Source of the DNA: Halomonas sp. M20 | GTDB taxonomy: Bacteria; Pseudomonadota; Gammaproteobacteria; Pseudomonadales; Halomonadaceae | DNA length: 64,000 bases | Direction: 5' to 3' | NCBI RefSeq assembly: GCF_020622265.1 | Contig: NZ_JACNMQ010000002.1 | Coordinates: forward strand, 1 to 64,000 | Shown: positions 16,440 to 24,922 of the stretch, in pieces | Position numbering within the stretch: position 1 is the first letter of the stretch | How the letters are laid out: every line of letters begins with the position of its first letter | The notes under the pieces: model-generated | Databases searched by the model: none | What the model saw: the letters and a program-made list of their open reading frames with translations, nothing else | What the model was told of the DNA's origin: nothing | Translations under genes and position numbers: made by a program

Positions 16440-16799
16440 ATGAGCCAAGGAGATATTCGCCTTAAACGCGCCTATGACGCCCCTGCCAATAATGACGGCA
16501 AGCGCATTCTGGTCGATGGAATGTGGCCACGGGGGGTAAAGAAAGAAGAAGCCGATATCGATGAGTGGTTGAAAGAACTGGCGCCAAGCAAGGAGCTGCG
16601 CCAATGGTTCGACCACGATGCAGACAAATGGGAGGAATTCCAACAGCGCTACAAAAAAGAGCTGAAGAACAGCCCAGATGCGATGAAACAACTGCGGGAG
16701 CACCACAAGAACGGGCGCATTACCCTGGTGTTCGCGGCCAAGGACGAGCAGCACAATAACGCCGTAGCGCTCAAGCGTCTGTTACAGGGAAACGGGTGA
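16440..16799 (+). CDS. DUF488 family protein (YeaO-like)
   Basis: A 119-residue cytoplasmic protein of the DUF488/YeaO family, biochemical role unknown. It shows the family signature RILVDGMWPRGVKKEEADID, then WLKELAPSKELRQWFDHD and ITLVFAAKDEQHNNAVALK at the C terminus. GAATAGGAG precedes the ATG closely. It is a monocistronic gene, convergent with the porin, and the two share the terminator between them. Confidence 0.85.
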   Translation: MSQGDIRLKRAYDAPANNDGKRILVDGMWPRGVKKEEADIDEWLKELAPSKELRQWFDHDADKWEEFQQRYKKELKNSPDAMKQLREHHKNGRITLVFAAKDEQHNNAVALKRLLQGNG

Positions 16800-16853
16800 A
16801 GGAAAGCGTTGTCTCTCATGATTGAACAACGGGTGATTGCACAGGCAGCCACG

Positions 16854-16878
16854 AAAAAGCCGGCCCTGAGGCCGGCTT
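16854..16878 (-). terminator. Terminator of the porin gene (probably bidirectional)
   Basis: AAGCCGGCC-CTGA-GGCCGGCTT is a perfect stem; on the minus strand it is followed by TTTCG after the last T's, fitting termination of porin mRNA. On the plus strand only TTCGTT follows, so it is weaker for the DUF488 gene. Confidence 0.8.
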
Positions 16879-16914
16879 CGTTATCACATGAGCTGTGATC
16901 GGATATTGCTTGGC

Positions 16915-18078
16915 TTAGAATGCGTAGACCGCACCTACTGCAACGCCGTTACCATCGTCATCTTCGCGATCGTACCAAGCGCCTTCAACGAAGGTGTACA
17001 TGGCAGAGGAGATGTTGTAGGTAGCGCCCAGAACGATCTCGTTACGTGAGTCCGTGCTGGTATCAGAAGGCAGATCCTGGTCTTCGAAAGCTGTTTCCAG
17101 GGTATCGCCGAAGTCGGAACCGCCTACATCAACGTACTGGTAGGCGCCGTAGATGTCGCCCATGCCGTAGCCGTAGCGTGCACCCACACCATAACGGTTC
17201 TCGGAAGGCAGGAAGTCTTCATCGCCGGACTCGTAACGCTCATACTTGAGTGCCAGGCGCAGGGCATCGATAGTGTACTGGAAGGTCACACCGTACTGCT
17301 CACCGGCATCGAATTCATCCCCTTCAACAAGGCCGTCAGGGACACCATCACCATCAACGTCCGGACCAGGCTCCAAGAAGCTAGTACCAGCGACATCACC
17401 CTCGACGTTGTCGAGGTTGTCGTAGACACCCGCTACGGAGAAACCGCCAACGGTGTACTTCAGACCGCCGTAGAAAGAGGCATTGCCGGAATCAGAAAAG
17501 TTCTCACTCTCCCCGTCGCCCTTGTACTGAGTACCCACGGCGAACTGCAGACCACCGAAGGAAGGTGACATGTACTGCAGGCGGTCGCCTTCGTTGTCGT
17601 TATCGTCGTTCTGGGTATTGGCACCGTCATCGCCGATGATGGAACCATCAGAGAGATCGAAATATTCGTTGTTGGACACCGGATCCTGGATCCAGTCATC
17701 CATCAGGCGGTCCCAGGAACCCAGACGCGCATCACCGAAGTTACCCTTCAAGCCCATGTAGGCCTGGTCACTGCGGGAAATACCGTCTTGGTTACCGTCG
17801 CCTTTGGCTTCGTCGGCGTTGAATTCCCACTCCGCCTTGAAGTAGCCGGTCAGGCCCGGGTTGATGACGTGCTGACCGGTAACACCGAAGGTGGAACCGT
17901 TATCGAAGATATCGTCGGTGCTACCTTCGTCGCCACCGTCGATACTCCTGTAAGCAATCTGCAGGTTACCGTACAGATCGAGCTGGGTGCCGTCCTGATT
18001 GTAGACAGTAGCGGCCTGAGAAGCTGCGGAGGCACCGATAGCACCGGCAATGGCAGTTACTAGAAGCGTCTTTTTCAT
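16915..18078 (-). CDS. Outer-membrane general porin
   Basis: A 387-residue beta-barrel porin of the gram-negative OmpC/Porin_4 type. It has a signal peptide (MKKTLLVTAIAGAIGASAAS with a cut after QA), the porin start TVYNQDGTQLDLYGNLQIAY, alternating beta strands such as YGGLKYTVGGFSVAGVYDN, and a C-terminal aromatic residue (GAVYAF), the BAM recognition signal. External loops are extremely rich in D and E (e.g. NTQNDDNDNEGD), as expected in a halophile. TTAAGGAACT precedes the ATG. Probably a major, regulated porin with its own promoter. Confidence 0.9.
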   Translation of the reverse strand: MKKTLLVTAIAGAIGASAASQAATVYNQDGTQLDLYGNLQIAYRSIDGGDEGSTDDIFDNGSTFGVTGQHVINPGLTGYFKAEWEFNADEAKGDGNQDGISRSDQAYMGLKGNFGDARLGSWDRLMDDWIQDPVSNNEYFDLSDGSIIGDDGANTQNDDNDNEGDRLQYMSPSFGGLQFAVGTQYKGDGESENFSDSGNASFYGGLKYTVGGFSVAGVYDNLDNVEGDVAGTSFLEPGPDVDGDGVPDGLVEGDEFDAGEQYGVTFQYTIDALRLALKYERYESGDEDFLPSENRYGVGARYGYGMGDIYGAYQYVDVGGSDFGDTLETAFEDQDLPSDTSTDSRNEIVLGATYNISSAMYTFVEGAWYDREDDDGNGVAVGAVYAF

Positions 18079-18512
18079 CGCATTAGTTCCTTAACTTACT
18101 GTTCGATCGTTGTTTGCTTATGCAGTCGGCTTGCCTGGCGTTACCGCTATGTTCATAAAGGTTGCCATGGTCAAGCCTTGTTATTATCCAATGCTCGCAG
18201 GAGAAACCTTATACTGGGTCTTTCAGGAACGCAACAAGAAAAAACACTGTTTTTAATCCCGTTATTGAAATATCCCAAGACCTACTTCTGTATTACGCCT
18301 CCCCATACTACCCAAATGCCTGCAGCTACCGGAATTCGGGCCTTCATCGCACGATGCCCTTTTGCTCATTGCCAGCCGGGTATCAATGCGAACAGTGTTC
18401 ATGATGACACTCTCGCAGGATGTTTCAAGTCTGCATTGCACAGAAAGAGCATAAAAAGATGACTTGAATCAAAAAGAGACGTGTAACTCGCTGTTATGCA
18501 AGCCGCCAGACA
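18079..18512. other. 434-base region upstream of the porin gene
   Basis: No gene is supported. The first ~100 bases hold the porin ribosome-binding site and presumably its promoter on the minus strand. The rest shows only short frames without family resemblance. Confidence 0.4.
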
Positions 18513-18544
18513 CAAAAATCCGGCGCTGACTATCAGGGCCGGAT
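18513..18544 (-). terminator. Terminator after the ProQ-like gene
   Basis: ATCCGGC-G-CTGA-CTA-TCAG-G-GCCGGAT forms an 11-bp stem with one G-G mismatch; on the minus strand it runs into TTTTTGTG. It lies about 40 bases after the stop of the ProQ/FinO gene. Confidence 0.8.
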
Positions 18545-18581
18545 CGATGATCCATCCTACGAAGCTGACGCACGAAAATGT

Positions 18582-19340
18582 TCAGTTACGGCTATGCTTG
18601 GCCAGCAATTCACTTAGTTTGTTATCAAGACGCGCATTCTTGCGCGCGTCAGGATCGCGCTTTCCTGTGGTATCCCGCTCACGCTGCTGAGCCTGCAGCG
18701 ATTCGAGCTGCTTACGTGCGTGGCGCGCTTCTCCGTCGGTGACCAGACCAGCGGGCATGCCTTTCAGGTCAATGCGTTCCGCGCCGGCGCGTACCGCCTT
18801 GAGATAACGCGGCAAATGCACATAGCAGGCCAACGCTCGACGCACCAGCTTGTCGGGCCGGGTTTCATGCTCCATCAACTCCTCATGTATACCGACCTTG
18901 AGGGGGCGTGTATGGCCCTTGAAGAAGGTGTTCGTGTAGCGCCGATACCATTCATCGAGCAGCGCCTGAGGCGATGGCAGCTCGTCCCCCGCCGATGAGG
19001 ATGGCCGCTCCCGAGTATCGATCGTCTCGACGTCCTCAGGCTGCGCTTGCGGCTGCATGTCCGGGACAGACTCGAGGGGCGGTGCTTGAGCAGGCTCCTC
19101 CTGCAATTGCTCTTCCGCGACAGGCCGGCGAGGCGGCAACGGGTAATTACGCTCCGATGCGCTGCGCGGCACTGCGGCCTGGGCAAGTGCCGTCTCCCGT
19201 TGCTCAAGGGTATCGCGTAGCTGAATGTTCTCTGCTTCGAGCACCGTGAGGCGGCGACGCAACCGCGTTATTTCATCCAGACCCCACTGTGCCTGATGTT
19301 CCAGGGTGTCCAATAGTGTGGCTGTGCGATCCGTCAACAA
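18582..19340 (-). CDS. ProQ/FinO-domain RNA-binding protein with coiled-coil N terminus
   Basis: A 252-residue protein whose FinO/ProQ domain spans about 120-215: FFKGHTRPLKVGIHEELMEH, then LACYVHLPRYLKAVRAGAER and IDLKGMPAGLVTDGEARHAR. Such domains bind structured RNA and sRNA 3' hairpins. Unlike E. coli ProQ, the FinO domain is preceded by a coiled coil (~10-55, ITRLRRRLTVLEAENIQL) and a proline/glutamate-rich linker, and followed by a basic tail. The start is taken as TTG at 19338-19340 because a perfect AGGAGG lies six bases before it; another TTG follows directly. A strong terminator follows. Confidence 0.8.
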   Translation of the reverse strand: MLTDRTATLLDTLEHQAQWGLDEITRLRRRLTVLEAENIQLRDTLEQRETALAQAAVPRSASERNYPLPPRRPVAEEQLQEEPAQAPPLESVPDMQPQAQPEDVETIDTRERPSSSAGDELPSPQALLDEWYRRYTNTFFKGHTRPLKVGIHEELMEHETRPDKLVRRALACYVHLPRYLKAVRAGAERIDLKGMPAGLVTDGEARHARKQLESLQAQQRERDTTGKRDPDARKNARLDNKLSELLAKHSRN

Positions 19341-19423
19341 AGGCGGCCTCCTTGAACTGGCCCGATCTCGATTTATTTTGACCAATACCAGCGTTGAACG
19401 ACGATAATGTCAAATCCGTGTGG

Positions 19424-19975
19424 TCAGCAGCGTTCGTAGACGACAAACGCATAGTTCGGACATGACGCTGAATGCCGGGTATCGTTTCCATCGTTTGTGG
19501 TCGCCGGGGTACGTTCGACTTCTCGCCACTGATCCTTGTTCAGCGGGGGGAAGTAGGTATCACCAGTGACGATGGTATCGATCTCGGTAAGGTAAAGCCG
19601 TGACGTGTAGGGCATTGCCTGGGTGAATATCTCACCACCACCGATAACGGCAATCTCCTTGGCGTCGTCATTTCGCGCCTGCTGCTCCGCGACTGACAGC
19701 GCTTGCGCCAGATCATGACATACCTGCACGCCTTCTGGAGCAAAGGTCGTGTCACGCGTCACCACGATGTTGAGACGGCCCGGAAGCGGCCTGCCGATGG
19801 AGTCGAAGGTCTTGCGCCCCATGATCAATGGCTTGCCCATGGTGGTGCGCTTGAAGAACTTGAGGTCTTCCGGCAAGTGCCAGGGCAGCTGATTATCGAT
19901 ACCGATCACCCCGTTGCGGGTAAGGGCAGCGACCATCACGACTGCGATCCGGGGCGCTTCCTGGGAGGGGTTCAT
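19424..19975 (-). CDS. folA: Dihydrofolate reductase
   Basis: Reduces dihydrofolate to tetrahydrofolate with NADPH; the trimethoprim target. The 183 residues show [57 protein letters not shown] and the [13 protein letters not shown] loop; W and L of the PWHLPEDL helix and the acidic D are in place. Its ATG overlaps the thyA stop by four bases, coupling the enzyme that consumes dihydrofolate with the one that produces it. It is the last gene of the lgt-thyA-folA operon. Confidence 0.93.
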   Translation of the reverse strand: MNPSQEAPRIAVVMVAALTRNGVIGIDNQLPWHLPEDLKFFKRTTMGKPLIMGRKTFDSIGRPLPGRLNIVVTRDTTFAPEGVQVCHDLAQALSVAEQQARNDDAKEIAVIGGGEIFTQAMPYTSRLYLTEIDTIVTGDTYFPPLNKDQWREVERTPATTNDGNDTRHSASCPNYAFVVYERC

Positions 19976-20796
19976 ACCGCGACCTCGGCCTTGATATGGG
20001 GGTGAGGCGCATAATTCTGGATCGCAATATCCTCGAAGCGAAAGGCGAATAGATCCTTGACCTTGGGATTGAGCGTCAGTTGAGGCGCTGCATGAGGGGC
20101 GCGGGACAACTGCAGTTCGGCCTGTTCGAGATGGTTTTCATAAAGGTGCGCATCGCCCAGGGTATGAATGAACTCCCCAGGGGCCAGATCGCAGGCTTGC
20201 GCGATCATCCGAGTCAACAGCGCATAGCTTGCAATGTTGAAGGGCACGCCAAGAAAAATGTCCGCGCTGCGCTGGTAGAGCTGGCAAGAGAGCCGGCCGT
20301 CGGCAACATAGAATTGAAAAAGGGCGTGACAAGGTGGCAGCGCCATGTCATCGATCAACGCTGGGTTCCAGGCGGAGACGATAAGGCGGCGCGAATCCGG
20401 ATTGCGCTTGATCTGCTCGACGACATTGGCAATCTGGTCGACATGTCCCCCATCGGGATGCGGCCAGCTACGCCATTGGTAGCCGTAGACCGGGCCTAGG
20501 TCCCCCGCTTCATTCGCCCATTCATCCCAGATGCGCACTCCATGCTGCTTGAGGTAGGCAATGTTGGTGTCGCCCTGCAGGAACCACAGCAGCTCATGAA
20601 TGATCGAACGCAGATGCAGCTTTTTCGTGGTGACGAGCGGGAACCCTCGGCTCAGATCGAAGCGCATCTGATGGCCGAAGATACTTCTGGTGCCGACCCC
20701 GGTACGGTCGGATTTTTCGACACCGCCGTCGAGCACGTGTCGTATCAGGTCGAGATACGGCTGTTCGAGGGCGGTGTGTTCGAGAGCATCAGTCAT
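19972..20796 (-). CDS. thyA: Thymidylate synthase
   Basis: Methylates dUMP to dTMP using methylenetetrahydrofolate. The 274-residue product begins [20 protein letters not shown] with [14 protein letters not shown], has the catalytic cysteine in [12 protein letters not shown], the dUMP-binding [20 protein letters not shown] and [14 protein letters not shown]. The ATG giving MTDALEHTA was chosen; it overlaps the lgt stop by four bases, and longer in-frame extensions lie inside lgt. Coupled to folA downstream. Confidence 0.93.
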   Translation of the reverse strand: MTDALEHTALEQPYLDLIRHVLDGGVEKSDRTGVGTRSIFGHQMRFDLSRGFPLVTTKKLHLRSIIHELLWFLQGDTNIAYLKQHGVRIWDEWANEAGDLGPVYGYQWRSWPHPDGGHVDQIANVVEQIKRNPDSRRLIVSAWNPALIDDMALPPCHALFQFYVADGRLSCQLYQRSADIFLGVPFNIASYALLTRMIAQACDLAPGEFIHTLGDAHLYENHLEQAELQLSRAPHAAPQLTLNPKVKDLFAFRFEDIAIQNYAPHPHIKAEVAV

Positions 20797-21620
20797 GATC
20801 GTTTGGTTTGCTTGGATTGGGTGGCCTCTGCCGCGACGATACCATCTATCGGCTGTCGACGAGACCAGGCGATCAGCCCCAGGCCGGCAGCAATCATCGG
20901 CAGTGTCAGCAACATGCCCATGGTCAACCAACCGAAGGCGATGAAGCCCAGCTGCGGGTCCGGTAGTCGCACGAATTCCACCGCAAAACGAAATACCCCA
21001 TAGAGCACGAGAAACAGACCGGAAATCATACCTCTATGACGCGGAAGGCGCGATACCCACCACAAGATGGCGAACAACACCACGCCTTCCAGCAAGAATT
21101 CGTAGAGCGATGAAGGGTGCCGGGGTTCGGGACCCATACCGGGAAACGGAATGGCCCAGGGCAGGCTACTCACGCGACCGGGCAGCTCCGCATTGAGGAA
21201 ATTACCGATTCGCCCTGCTCCCAACCCGATGGGTACCAGGGGGGCAATGAAATCGGTCAATTGGAAAAAGGCCAGCCGGTGCTTGCGGGCAAACAGCCAG
21301 GCGGCGATGAGCACGCCGATCAAACCGCCATGGAAGCTCATGCCGCCATCCCAGAGCTGAAACAGCCAAAGCGGATTTTCCAGCAGCCGATCGAAGCCAT
21401 AGAACAGCGCATAACCGATACGGCCGCCCAACACGACGCCAAGGGCGCCATAAAACAGCATGTCGCCAATATCGTCGTGATTGAGGCCGACACGATCAGC
21501 GCGTAAGCGCCCCAGCCACCAGGCGCCGATGAAACCGACGACATACATCAGCCCATACCAATGAATCTTCAGTGGGCCTATGGCGATGGCAACGGGGTCT
21601 ATCTGTGGGTATTCAAGCAT
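20793..21620 (-). CDS. lgt: Prolipoprotein diacylglyceryl transferase
   Basis: An inner-membrane enzyme that transfers diacylglycerol from phosphatidylglycerol to the lipobox cysteine of prolipoproteins. It shows seven hydrophobic segments, the HGG motif ([20 protein letters not shown]), and the signature [16 protein letters not shown]. The ATG giving [17 protein letters not shown] matches the family; an in-frame ATG 12 codons earlier overlaps the preceding gene and is less likely. The rppH-ptsP-lgt-thyA order of enterics is kept, except that two genes are inserted between ptsP and lgt. Confidence 0.92.
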   Translation of the reverse strand: MLEYPQIDPVAIAIGPLKIHWYGLMYVVGFIGAWWLGRLRADRVGLNHDDIGDMLFYGALGVVLGGRIGYALFYGFDRLLENPLWLFQLWDGGMSFHGGLIGVLIAAWLFARKHRLAFFQLTDFIAPLVPIGLGAGRIGNFLNAELPGRVSSLPWAIPFPGMGPEPRHPSSLYEFLLEGVVLFAILWWVSRLPRHRGMISGLFLVLYGVFRFAVEFVRLPDPQLGFIAFGWLTMGMLLTLPMIAAGLGLIAWSRRQPIDGIVAAEATQSKQTKRS

Positions 21621-21639
21621 GGCAATCTCAAGCTGGGAA

Positions 21640-23865
21640 TCAGGCAATATCGACATCTGGCAACCAGCGCCGAATCATATCGATTAGCGTCTGGGGCCGA
21701 TAGGGTTTAGCGACATAATCATCCATGCCGGCGGCAAAAAAGCGCTCTCGATCACGCTCGCTGGCATTGGCGGTCAATGCTATCAGCACGCTACGCCGCG
21801 CATCCTGGCTCAAACTTTCCTCTTCGCGCCAGCGAATGCTCGTTTCAATACCATCTGGTACCGGCATGAAAATATCCATGAATACAAGATCGTAAAAATG
21901 CCGTTGCGCAAGCGCAAGCGCCTCCTTGCCTCCACCGGCCATATCCACTGCAAGCCCATGACGCGAAAGCACATCTCGCGCCAGCATGCTGTTCACCGGG
22001 CCATCGTCGACAATCAGAATACGCACGGAACGCGTTTCTTGTAGCGCCAGGCCCAGGGAATCTCGCTGGACCCGATCTGGCATATCCACGTCGCCGTTCT
22101 CATTCAACTTATCGAGCAGCTCGACCATTTTCGAGCCCTGCTCGTGCAACCCAATATCAGGCTCGGTGCGCTTGCCAAGCTCTTCCGACAGCAACTTCAA
22201 CTCACGCTGCAGCAGCGTCAGGTAATGCGACTTGAGCCGTGATTCCTGGCGCGCAAGCTCGCAGGCCAGAGAGAGCTGCCGCACCTGATGTCGGGACTCG
22301 GTCTCGTCGACCAGCAACATCAATGTATTGCCATACTCATCATCGCTTTTATAGCGATGCATGATTCGCCAGTTGTCATCGCCTCCCTTGACTCTGACAC
22401 GATCACCGCCCTCTTTACTCTCGATAGCAAACAGCGATTCGTGAAGTCCCTGTAACTCACGCTGAGAATGACCTATGAGTTTTTCGAAAGCGGGGTTGGC
22501 GGCTATCAGCATATCGTCAACTGTCAGCGCCGCGGGCAACTCCAGCGCCTCGAGCATATCGAGCAACTGGGGCTGACGCTTGAGGGCTTCCAGGGACGAT
22601 TCGAGTCGGCCAAGCTCTCGAACAAGCTCGGCCTGAAGCCCATCGGTCGCTTCTAACGTGGTTGTACGGGGCATGATGGTTGGGCGGGGTGCGGCAGGCT
22701 GAGCCTGCCACTGAGCAGCCTTCCAGCTTTCAACCCACTGCCTGAGCCCTACGACGCTTTCGACTGGTGTTTGCAGCGCTTGTTCCCAGTTGCGGGTCAT
22801 TCGGTTCAACACGACGTACAGCGCACCTAAAAGAAGCAGGCTTCCCAGGAACCAGGCTATGCCGAGCCATAAAAACCCATACCCCTTTGCACCGACAGCA
22901 GGGCTGGAGTGCTGCAAGCTGACCAGACGCCAACCGTTGGTAGACAAGACCGTCCAGACCAGCTGTGCCGGCGCTCGCTTGTTTTCGGGCAACCGCTCGT
23001 CGGTCAACGTGATAACGCCGCGGCGCCCTGCGCCGTCCGGAAGGTCGACTGGCACCGATCCCAGTAGCCCCTGACCCTGATCATCGATTAGCCACGTCTG
23101 GACACCGTACCCAACATACTCTTGTATGAGCCGGGCAAAATGGCGAGAGTCAAGCTCCAGCCACAGGCACGCCAGTGTTTCGCCCTGGACGTCGGTGAGA
23201 TCGTAATGAGCGTCAAGCAGTATGTCATCCGACGACGCTTGATTCATGACATGCCAGTGAAGCGCAGAATTGTTGTTGTCACCGGATGGAGTGAGCTGCG
23301 GAAGGGATAAGCTTAGTTCACCGATGTCTGCCGGCGCCGCACTTGCCGGGACCATGGCAACAAGCCCCTGGGGCAGGCGCACGGCCAGGCGCTTGATCAA
23401 CGTATCGCTCTGGTATAGATCATCCAGCAAGGGTTCGAGCAGATAGAGCTTGGGAAGCAGTGTCGCCAGGTTCTTTTCTTCAGGCTTCAGGGCTTCGCCG
23501 AAAAGCACCATCGTATCGCCTGGCGCCAAATGATAAGGCACATCGACTTGAACTGGCGTGATAACGTTGCCTGGTGCCACGACCGTATTCAAGGCACGAC
23601 GTACCGAACGCCCAAGCTGACGCAGGTGACGCTGCTGATCGATCAGTCGCTGCTCGATCAATCTTGCCTGCTGCTGCTGAGTTTGAAGCAGGCTACGCTG
23701 ATGCGCTTGATCAAGACGCTGGTCGATATCACGCCATAGCCACAGACCGACCCCCATGCACATGAGGGAAAAACAAATTTCGGCCACCAGCAGAGGTAAC
23801 GCAGCGCGCACCAGGCGCTGACGCAAAAAGTTCCGACTGTTCCTTTCTGCTGAAGCCTTTGGCAT
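21640..23865 (-). CDS. Membrane sensor with PAS-like and receiver domains but no kinase domain
   Basis: A 741-residue protein laid out like a hybrid histidine kinase: TM helix at ~21-44, a ~285-residue periplasmic sensory region, TM helix at ~330-355, a PAS-like segment ([20 protein letters not shown]), a helical segment, and a C-terminal receiver from ~615 ([15 protein letters not shown], acceptor aspartate ~664 in [10 protein letters not shown], lysine in AKPYRP). The helical segment [20 protein letters not shown] aligns with a HisKA helix but has no histidine at the phosphorylation site, and no N, G1, F or G2 boxes of an ATPase domain follow. It probably receives phosphate from elsewhere or acts without phosphotransfer. 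Start ATG giving MPKASAERN. Confidence 0.75.
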   Translation of the reverse strand: MPKASAERNSRNFLRQRLVRAALPLLVAEICFSLMCMGVGLWLWRDIDQRLDQAHQRSLLQTQQQQARLIEQRLIDQQRHLRQLGRSVRRALNTVVAPGNVITPVQVDVPYHLAPGDTMVLFGEALKPEEKNLATLLPKLYLLEPLLDDLYQSDTLIKRLAVRLPQGLVAMVPASAAPADIGELSLSLPQLTPSGDNNNSALHWHVMNQASSDDILLDAHYDLTDVQGETLACLWLELDSRHFARLIQEYVGYGVQTWLIDDQGQGLLGSVPVDLPDGAGRRGVITLTDERLPENKRAPAQLVWTVLSTNGWRLVSLQHSSPAVGAKGYGFLWLGIAWFLGSLLLLGALYVVLNRMTRNWEQALQTPVESVVGLRQWVESWKAAQWQAQPAAPRPTIMPRTTTLEATDGLQAELVRELGRLESSLEALKRQPQLLDMLEALELPAALTVDDMLIAANPAFEKLIGHSQRELQGLHESLFAIESKEGGDRVRVKGGDDNWRIMHRYKSDDEYGNTLMLLVDETESRHQVRQLSLACELARQESRLKSHYLTLLQRELKLLSEELGKRTEPDIGLHEQGSKMVELLDKLNENGDVDMPDRVQRDSLGLALQETRSVRILIVDDGPVNSMLARDVLSRHGLAVDMAGGGKEALALAQRHFYDLVFMDIFMPVPDGIETSIRWREEESLSQDARRSVLIALTANASERDRERFFAAGMDDYVAKPYRPQTLIDMIRRWLPDVDIA

Positions 23866-23951
23866 CGTGTCATCTGTCCCCAACAAAGGAGCGAGTCTAC
23901 TCGTTTCGGTAATTGGTCACCATGGCACTTCTCAAATGAGCGGAGACCCCG

Positions 23952-24749
23952 ATGTGCTTGATCGTATTTGACTGGCAGCCCGGCACTCGAGTGCCATTGC
24001 GGATGGCCGCCAATCGTGACGAGTTTCATGCCCGCCCTACCGCCGCACTGCAGCGATGGGAAGAGGCACCCGAGATTCTGGGCGGTCGTGATCTGCGCGC
24101 CGGAGGCACCTGGCTGGCGGCCCATAATCGCGGTCGTCTGGCTGCCGTGACCAATGTCCGTGCGCCTCGGTTCGAAGCACCGATAAACGCGGCCAGCAGA
24201 GGCGAGCTGGTACATCAGGCACTGGAATGCGACTCGCTTGAGAACTGGCTTGTAGAGCTGACTCGGAATCAGGCGCACCGCTATGCGGGGTTCAATCTAC
24301 TGGCAAGCGATGGCGAAGGGCTGTGGCATCTGCATCACGGGCCTTCGGGCACCGGCCTCGAGAAAATCTTACCGGGGGTGCACGGCCTGTCCAATGCCAG
24401 CCTCGACACCCCTTGGCCAAAACTGCTAAGTACGCGCGCAGAGTTTGCCGAGATGGCATCTGAAAACCTGGATGAGACGGCCTTCGCCGCCAAGGCCTGG
24501 TCGCTGCTGTCCGACGAGCGCCCTGCCGAGGATGCTCGCCTTCCAGCTACCGGCGTGGACCTGGCCCTGGAGCGCTTTCTTTCGGCGCCTTTCATCGTCG
24601 GTGAGGAATACGGCACCCGAGCCAGCACCTGGGTAAACTGGCAGGCGGATGGCAACCTGACCATCGGTGAGCGTTCGTTTGGGCCTTGCGGTCAACTTTT
24701 CGATGAGCGGCAATATCGACAGGAGATGCCGACCCTGCCCACTAAGTAG
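23952..24749 (+). CDS. NRDE (TANGO2-like) family protein
   Basis: A 265-residue protein of the NRDE family, named after the motif seen here as MAANRDEFHARPT at about 18-30. It starts with the family MCLIVFDW (an N-terminal Cys2 as in Ntn-hydrolase folds) and has GGRDLRAGGTWLAAHNRGRL and NVRAPRF. Eukaryotic relatives (TANGO2) are linked to lipid or heme handling; the bacterial function is unsettled. GGAGACCCC lies upstream of the ATG. It is transcribed opposite to its neighbours and sits inside an otherwise conserved rppH-ptsP-lgt block. Confidence 0.85.
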   Translation: MCLIVFDWQPGTRVPLRMAANRDEFHARPTAALQRWEEAPEILGGRDLRAGGTWLAAHNRGRLAAVTNVRAPRFEAPINAASRGELVHQALECDSLENWLVELTRNQAHRYAGFNLLASDGEGLWHLHHGPSGTGLEKILPGVHGLSNASLDTPWPKLLSTRAEFAEMASENLDETAFAAKAWSLLSDERPAEDARLPATGVDLALERFLSAPFIVGEEYGTRASTWVNWQADGNLTIGERSFGPCGQLFDERQYRQEMPTLPTK

Positions 24750-24787
24750 CAGGCATTAGAATAGCCCCTACGAAATTACTTAAAAAT

Positions 24788-24920
24788 CGCTGAATAAATA
24801 GCCGAGCGGAATGAAGCGCAAGGCGCCCGGAACACAGAAGGCGAGACATAACATGGGGGTTAGGCGAGCCTTCGAGTACCGCGTAACGCAGCGATTCGTC
24901 CGAGCAGGCATTTATTAGTG
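24788..24920 (+). repeat. Dispersed 130-bp repeat, copy A
   Basis: This stretch, between the NRDE gene and the convergent ptsP stop, is about 80% identical to the reverse complement of 35953-36083. Shared blocks include AAGGCGAGACATAAC, GGGTTAGGCGAG and GAGTACCGCG. Its ends are inverted: CGCTGAATAAAT at one side and ATTTATTAGTG at the other. It has no coding capacity. The features suggest a small non-autonomous mobile element or structured intergenic repeat; three bases separate it from the ptsP stop codon. Confidence 0.75.
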
Positions 24921-24922
24921 AT

